A stretch of DNA of 55,004 nt from an uncultured Bacteroidales bacterium (GTDB lineage: Bacteria > Bacteroidota > Bacteroidia > Bacteroidales > Muribaculaceae). The stretch spans positions 1 to 55,004 of the forward strand of contig CANPDU010000020.1 in NCBI GenBank assembly GCA_947573135.1. Direction: 5' to 3'. The first letter of the stretch is position 1. Each line of letters begins with the position of its first letter. Of the stretch, positions 44,583-54,036 are shown one piece after another. Under the pieces are notes generated by a model, which was not told the DNA's origin, searched no databases, and saw nothing but the letters and a program-made list of their open reading frames with translations. A program made the translations under genes and the position numbers.

Positions 44583-46003
44583 CTGGATTTAAAGACACGC
44601 TGTCTGAGTTCGACATAAAAATATGGCCCGGTCGCCTCACAGAAGCCGACCAACAGTGCAAGATATATGGCCGACACCACCGCAAGAGCCACAAAGCAGT
44701 TAATCGCCGGTGCCCATGTGACTGTCGCGGCTACAGCCACACCCATAATCAAAGCCGGTATCAGCAATGGCTTAATACTTTCGCGAAGAAATTCGCCGAA
44801 ACCGATGCCTTCATAGCGCATATAGAGCGGAATATAGACAAACATAACCGCTGCCGACGGTATCACTTGCGTGAATGCGATCATTATGGCGTCAGACTTA
44901 TAGAATACGGCGAGAAGAGCAAGCTGCATGACAACCTCGGCGACTGTGAAATTCCTTATCAGTTTAGTTTTCGCATGAGCTTTGAATACAGTCTGATAGA
45001 ACATTTTTATAGCAGTCATGAGTCCAAAGACAAGCAGCACGTTGAAAATAGGTATCGTATCATCCCATTTCGAGCCATAAAGCGAATTGAACGCATACGC
45101 TGACACCGTAAACAGATAGCAGGTTATGACGGCATTGACAAAGATAATGACAGAGTGCATGCGACCGGTCAGCATCCGGCGCTCCTGTGGATCTGACGAT
45201 GACGAGAGCACGGCAAAAAATGGCCAGTTCAGTATCGATTCGCTCAGGCTGTAAGGCACTTCCTGGAGTTTGTGAGCCTGATTGTAGTTACCCGACGCCG
45301 CGGCATTAGAATATTTACCCAAGACAGTCATGTTGATATTACGGGCGATCTGATAGCAGACATAAGCGAGCATAAGATGGACTCCGTAACCGAACATTTC
45401 CTTGAACGACTGACGGTAGAATCCTATGCGCGGAAACCAACGGGAGACTGCTACATAATAGACAAACAGGAAAAACGACAGGAAAATCTGCATTGACACT
45501 ATGCCCCAGTAACTGTATCCTCTTACGACCAGAATGACCGCCAGCACAAGCGAACTGGCTGTTGCCGACAGCCTCACTATCGCCATTTTCTTAAAGTCCA
45601 GCTCCTTGCGCATTTTGGTTTCCTGGATAAGCGCCATCGACTGAAAGAAAAAGCAGATGCCGATAGCAATCATTATGCCTTTAAGTTCGGCATGCCCGAA
45701 ATAATCTGCAATCAGACCCGAACATGCGATAAATACTATGGCAAACAGTGCACCCATGGAAACATTGAACACAAAGACTGTCGAATAATCGGCGGTCGTG
45801 GGCTTCTCTTTTTTTATCAGACCGTCACTCATGCCGCAGCCCGAGATATTGGATGCCAGAGCGCTGAAGATGGCCACCATGCCGATCAGGCCGAAATCTG
45901 TCGGATCAAGCATTCGGGCGAGCATGATATTGCCGCCGAATGTCATAACCGAATTGCAGATCCGGTCAATAGCGGTCCATTTATACACGCTCTTACCACT
46001 CAT
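44579..46003 (-). CDS. Wzx-type polysaccharide flippase (WzxC-like)
   Basis: A 474-residue MOP-superfamily exporter with about 12-14 helices. The N-terminus VYKWTAIDRICNS... MLARMLDPTDFGLIGM is characteristic of colanic-acid-exporter (WzxC) relatives. It flips undecaprenyl-PP-linked repeat units across the inner membrane. It lies 21 bases after wzc, overlaps the polymerase gene by 4 bases and is part of the same minus-strand operon. Confidence 0.87.
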   Translation of the reverse strand: MSGKSVYKWTAIDRICNSVMTFGGNIMLARMLDPTDFGLIGMVAIFSALASNISGCGMSDGLIKKEKPTTADYSTVFVFNVSMGALFAIVFIACSGLIADYFGHAELKGIMIAIGICFFFQSMALIQETKMRKELDFKKMAIVRLSATASSLVLAVILVVRGYSYWGIVSMQIFLSFFLFVYYVAVSRWFPRIGFYRQSFKEMFGYGVHLMLAYVCYQIARNINMTVLGKYSNAAASGNYNQAHKLQEVPYSLSESILNWPFFAVLSSSSDPQERRMLTGRMHSVIIFVNAVITCYLFTVSAYAFNSLYGSKWDDTIPIFNVLLVFGLMTAIKMFYQTVFKAHAKTKLIRNFTVAEVVMQLALLAVFYKSDAIMIAFTQVIPSAAVMFVYIPLYMRYEGIGFGEFLRESIKPLLIPALIMGVAVAATVTWAPAINCFVALAVVSAIYLALLVGFCEATGPYFYVELRQRVFKSR

Positions 46004-46024
46004 GCTGCAACCGCTTGCGCCGCG

Positions 46025-48313
46025 TTAAGCCTTTTTTTCGCCATAACCATAGCCGTAGCCGCGCTTGGTAGCGGTGCCGTTGACCACGATCGAAAGTTTT
46101 TTAAGGCGCTTGTCGGCATGCAACTCATCGATGAAACGCAGATCGCTGCGAGTGGTGTAATCGGCTCTGACCACATAGATCGTAGCGTCGGAAAGTCTGT
46201 CGACGGTAAATGTGTCGCTGACCATTCCTACAGGTGCAGAGTCAATGAATATATAGTCGTAGCGCTTGCGCAGTTCAGACATAAGCTCATCGAGGCGCTT
46301 GGACGCCAACAATTCCGCAGGATTAGGGGGAACAGGTCCGGCAACAATGATATCGAGCTGCGGCGCCGACGAAGGATGGACGATCATCGAGTCGACAGAT
46401 ATCTCTTTTGAGGCAAGATATTGTGTCAGACCGAAACGCGGAGCGACATCGAGATACTCGGCGAGTCTCGGTTTACGGATATCCATGCCGATTAGCAGCA
46501 CTTTCTTGTCGAGCAATGCCATATCGGCTGCCAGATTGATCGACACAAACGATTTGCCTTCGCCCGACCGGGTAGAAGTGACCATAACGACCTTCTCTCC
46601 GTCGCCTCCGAGCATGAACGGCAGACGAGAGCGTAACAGATTGAACAGCTCGGTCGTAGACGAATGGTCGCCTTTGACAGCCACGAGCGAGCGTCCGCTC
46701 TTATCGTTGCATATCTCACCGAGCACCGGCACATCGACCAAGTCGGCGACTTCGTCTTTCGTGTCGAACTTAGTGCGCATCAGTTTGCGGATATAAAGCA
46801 ATGCGGGCGGAATACACATACCGATTAAAAGTGCGATCAGCAGTATCATCTTTTTACCGATATTCACCGGTTCGGTCAGAGCAAAGGCCTCGTCGACAAT
46901 AATACCCTTGGGTGTTGCGTTGGCGAGCATCATCGCTGTCTCCTCACGACGCTGCAACAGGAACAGATAAAGTTGCTGCTTGACCTGCTGCTGGCGTTTC
47001 ATGCCGATAAACTCGCGTTCCTGTTCGGGAACGGAGCTAAGCTTGCCCATTGCTTTGTTGAGCTTGCCTTTAAGCTCGCGTATGGTCAGGTTTATATTTT
47101 CATAAGCTTTCGCAACCGATACGGCGACATTGGCCCTCATCACATCGATCTGATCGTCGAGAAGCTTCAGTGTCTTATTGTCACCTTTGGCATTCGTTGC
47201 GAGCTTCATGCGCTCAAGGATAAGGGCATTGTAAGATCTGATGCCGTCCTGCACACCGGCAGTGGCGACTGTCATAGGAATCAGGCTGTAGGCATTTCCC
47301 TGATCGGCTATAAATTCACCGGTCATCCTGATAATCTCGGCCTCAGTCTCGTTTCTGACGAGTTCCTGCTCGAGACCGGCGCGGACCGACGTCTGGTAAC
47401 TGGCCTCAGTGCTGACATCGATAATACCCTTACTTTCCTTATAAGCCTGGATATCGGCTTCTGCACTGTTAAGATCCTCACTTATTATCGCCAGCCGGTC
47501 ATCGATGAAACGTGCAGTCTTTTCGCCTTCGAGATTTTTCTCGGCGATGCCGCGTTCATTGTATTTCTTTATAATTTCGTTCAGAACATCCTTACCATAG
47601 TCAGTATTGACTGTCGCTATGCCCAGACGGATAGAATTACTTCGCTTGCTGCCGATATTGGCGTCGACATCCTTATTGAGAAGTTCGGCAGCTGCATCAT
47701 AGCCCAAAATGCTTATATCGGTTGCGACTTCCTCTCCGGTGGGAAATGATGGAGTTGTATTGACGACAAAATCGCCATATTTTGTTGCTACAGAGACCGG
47801 CAGAGAGCAGTCTTCAATCTCACCGACAACTTTACCCTTGGCTTTGGCTTTCACTGACGCCAGACCTTTTTCATCGATCTTTACTTTGAATACTATGGTG
47901 GTTCTCAACGTATCTATAATGCCGGGAGCAGCGATCACATCAACCGGAAACTCGGGATAGGCGAACACATTGTTCAGAAAGCCCATCTTTACTTTATGTA
48001 TCTTATTTGTAGCAAGATCCTTAACTACATCGCGATATACCGAATGCGACGAAATGACAAATATCTCATCGTCGACCGAAGCTTTCGATCCGAACAGATC
48101 ACCGATCGAACCTAGACTCGCCATACCGCCCTTTTCGTCCTGCGAAATGAGCACATTGGCATTGACCGCATATTTAGGCTTGATCACCTTTGTCGCAAGC
48201 CATCCGAGAGCGACACATACGACAACCGAGATCGCAAACCAGTACCATTTTGAAACGTATTCACGCACTATGGCGCTCACATCGATGAATTCTGATTTTT
48301 TTTGAGTAGCCAT
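46025..48313 (-). CDS. wzc: Wzc-like polysaccharide co-polymerase / BY-kinase
   Basis: A 762-residue tyrosine autokinase. N-terminal Wzz domain with a TM near residue 30, a large periplasmic coiled-coil region (to about 500), a second TM (KMILLIALLIGMCIPPALLYI) and a C-terminal BY-kinase domain with Walker A (TSTRSGEGKSFVSIN, around residue 580), Walker A' (LIGMDIRKPRL) and Walker B (YIFIDSAP). The tail has a small Tyr cluster, RGYGYGYGE, the likely phosphorylation site. It works with Wza to control chain length and export. 9 bases after wza. Confidence 0.93.
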   Translation of the reverse strand: MATQKKSEFIDVSAIVREYVSKWYWFAISVVVCVALGWLATKVIKPKYAVNANVLISQDEKGGMASLGSIGDLFGSKASVDDEIFVISSHSVYRDVVKDLATNKIHKVKMGFLNNVFAYPEFPVDVIAAPGIIDTLRTTIVFKVKIDEKGLASVKAKAKGKVVGEIEDCSLPVSVATKYGDFVVNTTPSFPTGEEVATDISILGYDAAAELLNKDVDANIGSKRSNSIRLGIATVNTDYGKDVLNEIIKKYNERGIAEKNLEGEKTARFIDDRLAIISEDLNSAEADIQAYKESKGIIDVSTEASYQTSVRAGLEQELVRNETEAEIIRMTGEFIADQGNAYSLIPMTVATAGVQDGIRSYNALILERMKLATNAKGDNKTLKLLDDQIDVMRANVAVSVAKAYENINLTIRELKGKLNKAMGKLSSVPEQEREFIGMKRQQQVKQQLYLFLLQRREETAMMLANATPKGIIVDEAFALTEPVNIGKKMILLIALLIGMCIPPALLYIRKLMRTKFDTKDEVADLVDVPVLGEICNDKSGRSLVAVKGDHSSTTELFNLLRSRLPFMLGGDGEKVVMVTSTRSGEGKSFVSINLAADMALLDKKVLLIGMDIRKPRLAEYLDVAPRFGLTQYLASKEISVDSMIVHPSSAPQLDIIVAGPVPPNPAELLASKRLDELMSELRKRYDYIFIDSAPVGMVSDTFTVDRLSDATIYVVRADYTTRSDLRFIDELHADKRLKKLSIVVNGTATKRGYGYGYGEKKA

Positions 48314-48322
48314 AATCCGTAT

Positions 48323-49126
48323 TTATTTGACTGTTAATGCAATTACAAGGGATGCTATCACCGATGCCGCACTGACGACTGTCGAGATTACAGTCAGTTT
48401 GAATGAATTGTTCTGATTATATTTTGAATTTGCCTGACGCACCTTGTTCGGCTCTACATAAATATAATCATTCTGCTGCAGATAGAAGTAAGGCGACGCA
48501 AGTGTCTCCGACGAATTAAGGTCGAAATGTATGAATTTTCGCTCGCCGTTTTCTTCGCGCACAAGCAAAACATTCGACCGCTCACCGTACTCCGTCAGGT
48601 CGCCGGCATCAGACAGCGCGTCAAGAATACTGTAACGGTTGCGCCCAACGGGTATCGATCTCGGGGTCTTCACCTCTCCGGCGACAACCACTCTGAAATT
48701 GACAAGCGCCACAGTGACGATCGGGTCTTCGACATCCTTAGATATCAGCTTTGTGAGTTCTGCGCGGAGCTCTTCGACTGTCTTGCCTGCGACATGCAGC
48801 TCTCCGAGAACAGGGAAATTAATATTCCCCTTGCTGTCGACCATATAAGTCTGCTGTGAAGGCGTGGCCGTTTTGAACAGTTCGGTATGTAACGCCGGAT
48901 TCGACAGCGGCAGATTGTATATGGCGGTTGCCGTCGGGGTTACTGACGTAACCGTTATCATCAGTTCGTCGTCAGGTTTGATTTCCGGAGAATAATTGCC
49001 GGCATCAAACGATCCTTCTGCAACAGTCGATATATCTGTAAAATAGGGCAACACAGTTTTAGACGATGAGCACGATGAGGTTATGCCGATCAACACCGCG
49101 CCAAGCAATATATGGGTAAATTTCAT
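48323..49126 (-). CDS. wza: Wza-like polysaccharide export lipoprotein
   Basis: A 267-residue lipoprotein (signal ending ITSSC) with the poly_export domain (IKPDDELMITVTSV) and SLBB domain (VVAGEVKTPRSIPVG, then ILDALSDAGDLTEYGERSNVLLVRE), plus a C-terminal hydrophobic helix that may span a membrane. It forms the outer-membrane export channel with Wzc. First gene of the minus-strand exopolysaccharide operon. I found no clean TAnnTTTG promoter upstream. No UpxY/UpxZ antiterminator genes precede it. Confidence 0.92.
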   Translation of the reverse strand: MKFTHILLGAVLIGITSSCSSSKTVLPYFTDISTVAEGSFDAGNYSPEIKPDDELMITVTSVTPTATAIYNLPLSNPALHTELFKTATPSQQTYMVDSKGNINFPVLGELHVAGKTVEELRAELTKLISKDVEDPIVTVALVNFRVVVAGEVKTPRSIPVGRNRYSILDALSDAGDLTEYGERSNVLLVREENGERKFIHFDLNSSETLASPYFYLQQNDYIYVEPNKVRQANSKYNQNNSFKLTVISTVVSAASVIASLVIALTVK

Positions 49127-49286
49127 TTCAATAGAGTCAGATTGCGTTAAGAAATGTAAACAATATACTTCAACATATTTAACGCCGCCCGACAGGCTTT
49201 ATTATCTCAGCTGTTAAAAATTTGAGAAAAAACAATATTCCAACAATGTTTCAGCATATCGACATTTACTTTAATCAAAGCTGACG

Positions 49287-49317
49287 TTGTAAAACTCGAA
49301 AATTCTATGTAACTTTG
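49287..49317 (+). promoter_or_regulatory. Promoter of tRNA-Arg
   Basis: TTG (49287-49289), 20-bp spacer, TAACTTTG (49310-49317): an ideal consensus 17 bp before the tRNA. Confidence 0.75.
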
Positions 49318-49334
49318 CACTCACAAATGAGGTA

Positions 49335-49408
49335 GGTCCGGTAGCTCAGCTGGATAGAGCATCTGCCTTCTAAGCAGACGGTCCCGCGTTCGAATCGCGG
49401 CCGGATCA
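49335..49408 (+). tRNA. tRNA-Arg (anticodon TCT)
   Basis: 74-nt cloverleaf. The acceptor stem GGTCCGG pairs with CCGGATC (one G-T wobble), the anticodon stem TCTGC/GCAGA encloses CTTCTAA with anticodon TCT (reads AGA), and the T-arm GTTCGAATC is present. Discriminator A49408; CCA is not encoded. Confidence 0.95.
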
Positions 49409-49418
49409 CAGAGGAATC

Positions 49419-49463
49419 AAACATTGGAAATCAAGAAATCGAATCTTGCTTTTCAATGTTTTT
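49419..49463 (+). terminator. Terminator after tRNA-Arg
   Basis: AAACATTG (49419-49426) pairs with CAATGTTT (49454-49461); the stem continues inward with small mismatches and is followed by T residues. Confidence 0.6.
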
Positions 49464-49540
49464 CTATATCGAGACTGGCTGTTTCAGCCGCTGACCCCTG
49501 AATGAATGTCATAATGATGAATGAAGATAACACCAGGTAG

Positions 49541-49912
49541 CTACCAGTCATCATTGTCCCGGTATAATGACGGATCATATAAATCATAATCCAAGTCGTC
49601 TTCCAGCTCGTCTTTCAAGTCGTCTAATTCGTCATTCATATCATCAAGATCGTCCATTAGATCCTGCAATTCGTCGTCATCTTCGTCTGCAGAATATTCT
49701 GACCGGTCAATTAATTCCTGATATTCGGCTATTCGCTTTCGCGACTCTCTGATTTCACGCTCCAACTCTTTAATGCGAGCATCATTCTCCGAAGCTATCA
49801 GATTATTGTAAGACGGTTTATAAGACTGATATGATGTGTTATGTTTAGGTGAAAACCATCTGCAAACCATATCAAACAGAGCGGCTTCACATAATAGATT
49901 CCAAAATGACAT
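49541..49912 (-). CDS. Small acidic coiled-coil protein, unknown function
   Basis: A 123-residue protein I cannot assign to a family. A short hydrophobic, aromatic N-terminus (MSFWNLLCEAALFDMVCRWF) is followed by a linker, a charged helix of about 25 residues with heptad-like spacing (ARIKELEREIRESRKRI), and a C-terminal tail extremely rich in Asp and Glu. Composition and frame quality suggest a real gene rather than a shadow; the overlapping plus-strand frame reads as low-complexity Ser/Arg. The acidic tail could bind metals or basic proteins. It lies between tRNA-Arg and a 390-bp gap. Confidence 0.55.
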   Translation of the reverse strand: MSFWNLLCEAALFDMVCRWFSPKHNTSYQSYKPSYNNLIASENDARIKELEREIRESRKRIAEYQELIDRSEYSADEDDDELQDLMDDLDDMNDELDDLKDELEDDLDYDLYDPSLYRDNDDW

Positions 49913-50302
49913 AACTGACAGAGAAAAAACACACGATTATTTTATATTAGCCCCGTCTTTTAAAGCCTGACCGAACCAACAAAAAACACACAGAATAATA
50001 ATAACAACTGACATATCAACTAAATTTAGAGCTTGTTTCAAGTAAAGTCACTATAACTTTCATTTGCGAAATTAGCCACCATCATGGGCAAAAACAGGGT
50101 ACTGCGATGTTAATTAATCCTAAATCAAAATATAATCGTACAGTTTATTCCCTTACTCTGTTCAGTCCATATGGTGAAACATATGTATTTTTAAGATAGC
50201 GTTTATAAACAAATACTTTATTGATCATAGAAATATGAGTTTAGAACAAGATTCCATCATTTTACCGTTAATTTCTATAACGACCAATAATACTATCGAC
50301 TT
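49913..50302. other. AT-rich intergenic region
   Basis: 390 bp with no convincing ORF, RNA or consensus promoter. The only pattern seen is an inverted pair CATATG (50168-50173) and CATATG (50180-50185) with a 6-nt loop, which may be chance or an operator for the EamA gene. Confidence 0.4.
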
Positions 50303-50719
50303 ATGTGGAAATATTATGCTTTACTGTCAGCGCTGTTTGCTGCCCTCACAGCAATATTTGCAAAAATCGGAGTAAAAGACATCAACTCCAACCTTGCCAC
50401 AGCCATTCGGACAACAATTATCCTCTTGCTGACGTGGGGTATGGTCATATTCAGCGGCCGATTGAATGAGATAAAGGCAATAAGCAATCACACGTGGTGT
50501 TTTCTGATGCTTTCCGGACTTGCCACAGGCCTTTCATGGCTATTTTACTTTAAAGCACTCCAGACCGGCGACGTATCACGCGTTGCCCCTATCGACAAAC
50601 TGAGTGTGGTCATCACCATACTCCTTGCCTTCTTCCTCCTTAAAGAGCCCATAAACACAAAAGTCATCACAGGAGCCCTCCTGATAACCGCCGGCAGCAT
50701 CATAATGCTGTGGAAGTAA
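50303..50719 (+). CDS. Half-size EamA/DMT-family transporter
   Basis: A 138-residue membrane protein with one EamA unit of about five helices (YALLSALFAALTAIFAKIG at the start, PIDKLSVVITILLAFFLLKEP near residue 98). Full EamA exporters have two such units, so this should act as a dimer, as in the EmrE-like DMT families. The substrate (metabolite or cation) is unknown. Single gene, convergent with carB, sharing a terminator with it. Confidence 0.86.
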   Translation: MWKYYALLSALFAALTAIFAKIGVKDINSNLATAIRTTIILLLTWGMVIFSGRLNEIKAISNHTWCFLMLSGLATGLSWLFYFKALQTGDVSRVAPIDKLSVVITILLAFFLLKEPINTKVITGALLITAGSIIMLWK

Positions 50720-50721
50720 TG

Positions 50722-50757
50722 AGAAAGCCCGAACTTCAAAAGAGGCCCGGGCTTTCT
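50722..50757. terminator. Bidirectional terminator between EamA gene and carB
   Basis: 10-bp stem (50722-50731 with 50748-50757) and 16-nt loop between convergent genes. Confidence 0.75.
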
Positions 50758-50776
50758 TAAATTTAGGTTTTTGCAA

Positions 50777-53700
50777 TTAATACTCCTGCCAGGAGGTGAT
50801 GCCGATTGATTCGACGGGGCGCGAGACGAAGGCTTTGACATAGGCCGAAGCGAGACGCGCGTTTGTCAGAAGCGGTATGTTATGGTCTATCGCATGGCGG
50901 CGGATGTGATATCCGTTGGTAAGTTCTCGTTTAGTATGGTTTTTCGGAATGTTGATAACCAGATCCACAGTGTGGTCACCGATAATATCAAGCACTGACT
51001 GTCCGTCTTCATCAGGCCAGCATACCTGAGTGGCTTTGACTCCGTTGTCGGCGAGGAAGGCGGCTGTGCCCGGCGTCGCATAGATCGTATATCCTCGTGA
51101 GTCAAGCAGGCGGCAAGCCTCGAGCATGTCAACTTTGGCGCGCACATCACCCGAACTTACCAGAACTCCTTTGCGAGGCACATGATGTCCGACTGAGATC
51201 ATAGCATTGAGCAGTGCTTCGTCAAAATCACGTCCGAGACAGCCGACTTCACCGGTCGACGCCATATCTACGCCAAGCACGGGGTCTGCTTTGTGGAGTC
51301 GCGCAAATGAGAATTGCGACGCCTTTACTCCGATATAATCTATGTCAAATGTCGACGTATCGGCGACTTCGGGTTTCTCGCCGAGCATGATACGCGTGGC
51401 AGTCTCTATAAAATTCTTTTTCAGAACCTTGCTGACGAACGGGAATGAACGCGAAGCACGCAGATTGCACTCAATCACCTTAACATAATTATCCTTGGCA
51501 AGATACTGAATGTTGAAGGGGCCAGATATGTTAAGTGCTTCGGCTATACGGGCGCTGATGCGTTTGATCCGGCGGGCAGTGGCCATATAGATTTTCTGTG
51601 CCGGGAACACAAGAGTCGCATCGCCTGAATGCACACCGGCAAACTCTACATGCTCCGAAATGGCATATTCAACGATCTGACCGTTTCGAGCCACGGCATC
51701 GAATTCTATTTCCTTTGCATTCTGCAGGAACTCTGAAACCACAACCGGATATTCTTTCGACACTTTCGCCGCCTGACTCAGGAAGCGGTGCATCTGTTCG
51801 TAATCGTAACAAACATTCATCGCCGCACCGGAAAGCACATAGCTAGGCCTGATCAGTACAGGAAATCCCACTTCCTCAACAAAAGCGTGGATCTCATCTT
51901 CAGTCGTAAGTTCTTTCCAACGAGGCTGATCAATGCCGAGCTGGTCGAGCATGGCCGAGAATTTATGGCGGTTTTCGGCACGGTCAATCGAGACCGGCGA
52001 TGTACCGAGCACCGGCACATGGCGGCGATAGAGTTTCATCGCAAGATTATTGGGGATCTGACCGCCGACACTCACAATAACTCCACGGGGAGTCTCAAGG
52101 TCAATGATATCCATAACACGCTCGAAACTCAGTTCGTCGAAGTAAAGACGGTCGCACATGTCATAGTCGGTCGACACTGTCTCCGGATTATAATTGATCA
52201 TTATTGCCTTGTAGCCCAGCTTACGACAGGTAGCGGCAGCATTGACCGAGCACCAGTCGAACTCAACCGAACTGCCGATGCGATATGCTCCCGAACCGAG
52301 CACGATGATATTGTTTCCGGCATTCAGATCATACGGTATTGCATTTTCTTTCGCGCCATAAGTCACATAGAGATAATTGGTGAGTTCGGGATATTCCGAC
52401 GCCACAGTGTTGATGCGTCGCACAGCCGGAGTCACATCAAGTTCCTTTCGTCGGTTACGCACCCGCAAGACATCTGCCTCCATATTTCCGGTCGGATTTT
52501 CCACCAGCCGCGAAATCTGAAAATCAGAGAAACCAATCCGTTTGGCGGTCAGCATCGTGTCACGGTCAAGATCATCTACTGTTCCGCCTCTGCTGCGCAA
52601 AGTATTGGCAAAACGCACTATGTTTGCAAGACGCTCGATAAACCATATATCGATTTTTGTCAGCTCTGCCACACGCTGAGGCTCATATCCTTCTTCCAGA
52701 GCCTGAGCTATTGCAAAAATTCGCATGTCGGTCGGATGGGTAAGCGCATGCTCGAGATCATCCACATGCAGATCCGAGTTGCCCACGAAACCGTGCATTC
52801 CCTGACCGATCATGCGCAGGCCTTTCTGAATGATCTCCTCAAACGATTTGCCGATCGACATAATCTCGCCTACAGACTTCATCGATGACCCGATCTCACG
52901 GTCGACGCCGACAAATTTCGAAAGGTCCCACCGCGGAATTTTCACTATCATGTAGTCGACTTCGGGAGCTTTGGCCGCAGAGTTGGCGGTTCCGGGCTCA
53001 CCGATCTGATCAAGGGTATATCCAAGAGCAAGTTTGGCAGCCACAAAAGCGAGTGGATAACCTGAGGCTTTCGACGCCAGAGCCGACGAACGGCTAAGCC
53101 GTGCATTGATCTCAATGATGCGGTAATCGTTTGTCTCGGCGTTGAAAGCATATTGTATGTTACATTCGCCAACTATACCGATGTGACGGACAACACGCGT
53201 CGCAATATCCTCAAGCATCTTTATCTGCTCGGGCTTCAATGATACGATTGGAGCCACGACGATACTTTCGCCGGTATGTATGCCCAGGGGATCGAAATTT
53301 TCCATCGGAACGACCGTGAAACAAAGGTCAGACGCATCTCGGATGACCTCGAACTCGATCTCCTTCCATCCCTTGAGAGACTCCTCTACCAATATCTGAC
53401 GTGAATAGGCCAGAGCGCTTTCACAGTGAGTGAGAAATTCTTCATCATTATTACAGATTCCGGAACCAAGGCCACCGAGAGCATAACCAGAACGCACCAT
53501 CACCGGATATCCTATCCTATGAGCCACAGCCAGCGCATCTTCAATGTTCTCTACCGCCTGCGACACCGGTGTCTTGACTTCAATTTCATTAAGTTTCTTA
53601 ACAAACAGATCTCGGTCCTCTGTAATCATGATGGCCTCGACTGAAGTGCCGAGAACCTTGACTCCGTATTTTTCAAGTGTGCCGTCCAGATAGAGCTGCG

Positions 53701-53980
53701 TACCGCAGTTCAATGCAGTCTGGCCGCCGAAAGCAAGCAAGATTCCGTCGGGACGTTCCTTTTTTATTACTTCTTCGACAAACTGCGGTGTGATTGGAAG
53801 AAAATACACCCGGTCAGCCACTCCTTCCGAAGTCTGAATTGTAGCGATATTCGGATTGATAAGTACTGATTCAATTCCCTCTTCGCGCAACGCTTTCAAC
53901 GCCTGAGATCCGGAATAATCGAATTCGCCCGCCTGACCTATCTTTAAGGCGCCTGAACCGAGCAATAATACTTTTTTCAT
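50777..53980 (-). CDS. carB: Carbamoyl-phosphate synthase large subunit
   Basis: Full-length, 1067 residues. Two ATP-grasp halves: GSGALKIGQAGEFDYSGSQA at the start and GSGAYRIGSSVEFDWCSVNA near residue 560, each with its ATP-grasp and carbamate elements, then the C-terminal MGS-like regulatory domain (near residue 930 on). LINPNIATIQTS resembles the eukaryote-like form seen in Bacteroidota. With CarA it makes carbamoyl phosphate from bicarbonate, ammonia and 2 ATP for arginine and pyrimidine synthesis. carA is not adjacent in this window. An imperfect -7 box, TAGTTTCG, lies at plus 54018-54025. Confidence 0.96.
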   Translation of the reverse strand: MKKVLLLGSGALKIGQAGEFDYSGSQALKALREEGIESVLINPNIATIQTSEGVADRVYFLPITPQFVEEVIKKERPDGILLAFGGQTALNCGTQLYLDGTLEKYGVKVLGTSVEAIMITEDRDLFVKKLNEIEVKTPVSQAVENIEDALAVAHRIGYPVMVRSGYALGGLGSGICNNDEEFLTHCESALAYSRQILVEESLKGWKEIEFEVIRDASDLCFTVVPMENFDPLGIHTGESIVVAPIVSLKPEQIKMLEDIATRVVRHIGIVGECNIQYAFNAETNDYRIIEINARLSRSSALASKASGYPLAFVAAKLALGYTLDQIGEPGTANSAAKAPEVDYMIVKIPRWDLSKFVGVDREIGSSMKSVGEIMSIGKSFEEIIQKGLRMIGQGMHGFVGNSDLHVDDLEHALTHPTDMRIFAIAQALEEGYEPQRVAELTKIDIWFIERLANIVRFANTLRSRGGTVDDLDRDTMLTAKRIGFSDFQISRLVENPTGNMEADVLRVRNRRKELDVTPAVRRINTVASEYPELTNYLYVTYGAKENAIPYDLNAGNNIIVLGSGAYRIGSSVEFDWCSVNAAATCRKLGYKAIMINYNPETVSTDYDMCDRLYFDELSFERVMDIIDLETPRGVIVSVGGQIPNNLAMKLYRRHVPVLGTSPVSIDRAENRHKFSAMLDQLGIDQPRWKELTTEDEIHAFVEEVGFPVLIRPSYVLSGAAMNVCYDYEQMHRFLSQAAKVSKEYPVVVSEFLQNAKEIEFDAVARNGQIVEYAISEHVEFAGVHSGDATLVFPAQKIYMATARRIKRISARIAEALNISGPFNIQYLAKDNYVKVIECNLRASRSFPFVSKVLKKNFIETATRIMLGEKPEVADTSTFDIDYIGVKASQFSFARLHKADPVLGVDMASTGEVGCLGRDFDEALLNAMISVGHHVPRKGVLVSSGDVRAKVDMLEACRLLDSRGYTIYATPGTAAFLADNGVKATQVCWPDEDGQSVLDIIGDHTVDLVINIPKNHTKRELTNGYHIRRHAIDHNIPLLTNARLASAYVKAFVSRPVESIGITSWQEY

Positions 53981-54036
53981 CGTAACTATAAGAATGTGAT
54001 AATTTAGATCAATAAACCGAAACTATGCAAGCTCAA

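Noticed and set aside
45692-46411. 239-residue plus-strand frame
   Set aside because: Spans the antisense of wzx and wzc; a by-product of their codon bias.
46973-47749. 258-residue plus-strand frame
   Set aside because: Antisense to wzc; no recognisable domain or start signals.
49567-49752. 61-residue plus-strand frame opposite the acidic protein
   Set aside because: Ser/Arg low complexity is what an Asp/Glu-rich minus-strand gene gives on the other strand; the minus frame is longer and better structured.
50168-50185. CATATG...CATATG operator
   Set aside because: A 6-bp palindrome repeated once in AT-rich DNA is expected by chance; kept only as a note in the intergenic entry.
51788-52888. 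366-residue plus-strand frame
   Set aside because: Lies entirely antisense to carB, whose full-length family match is unambiguous.
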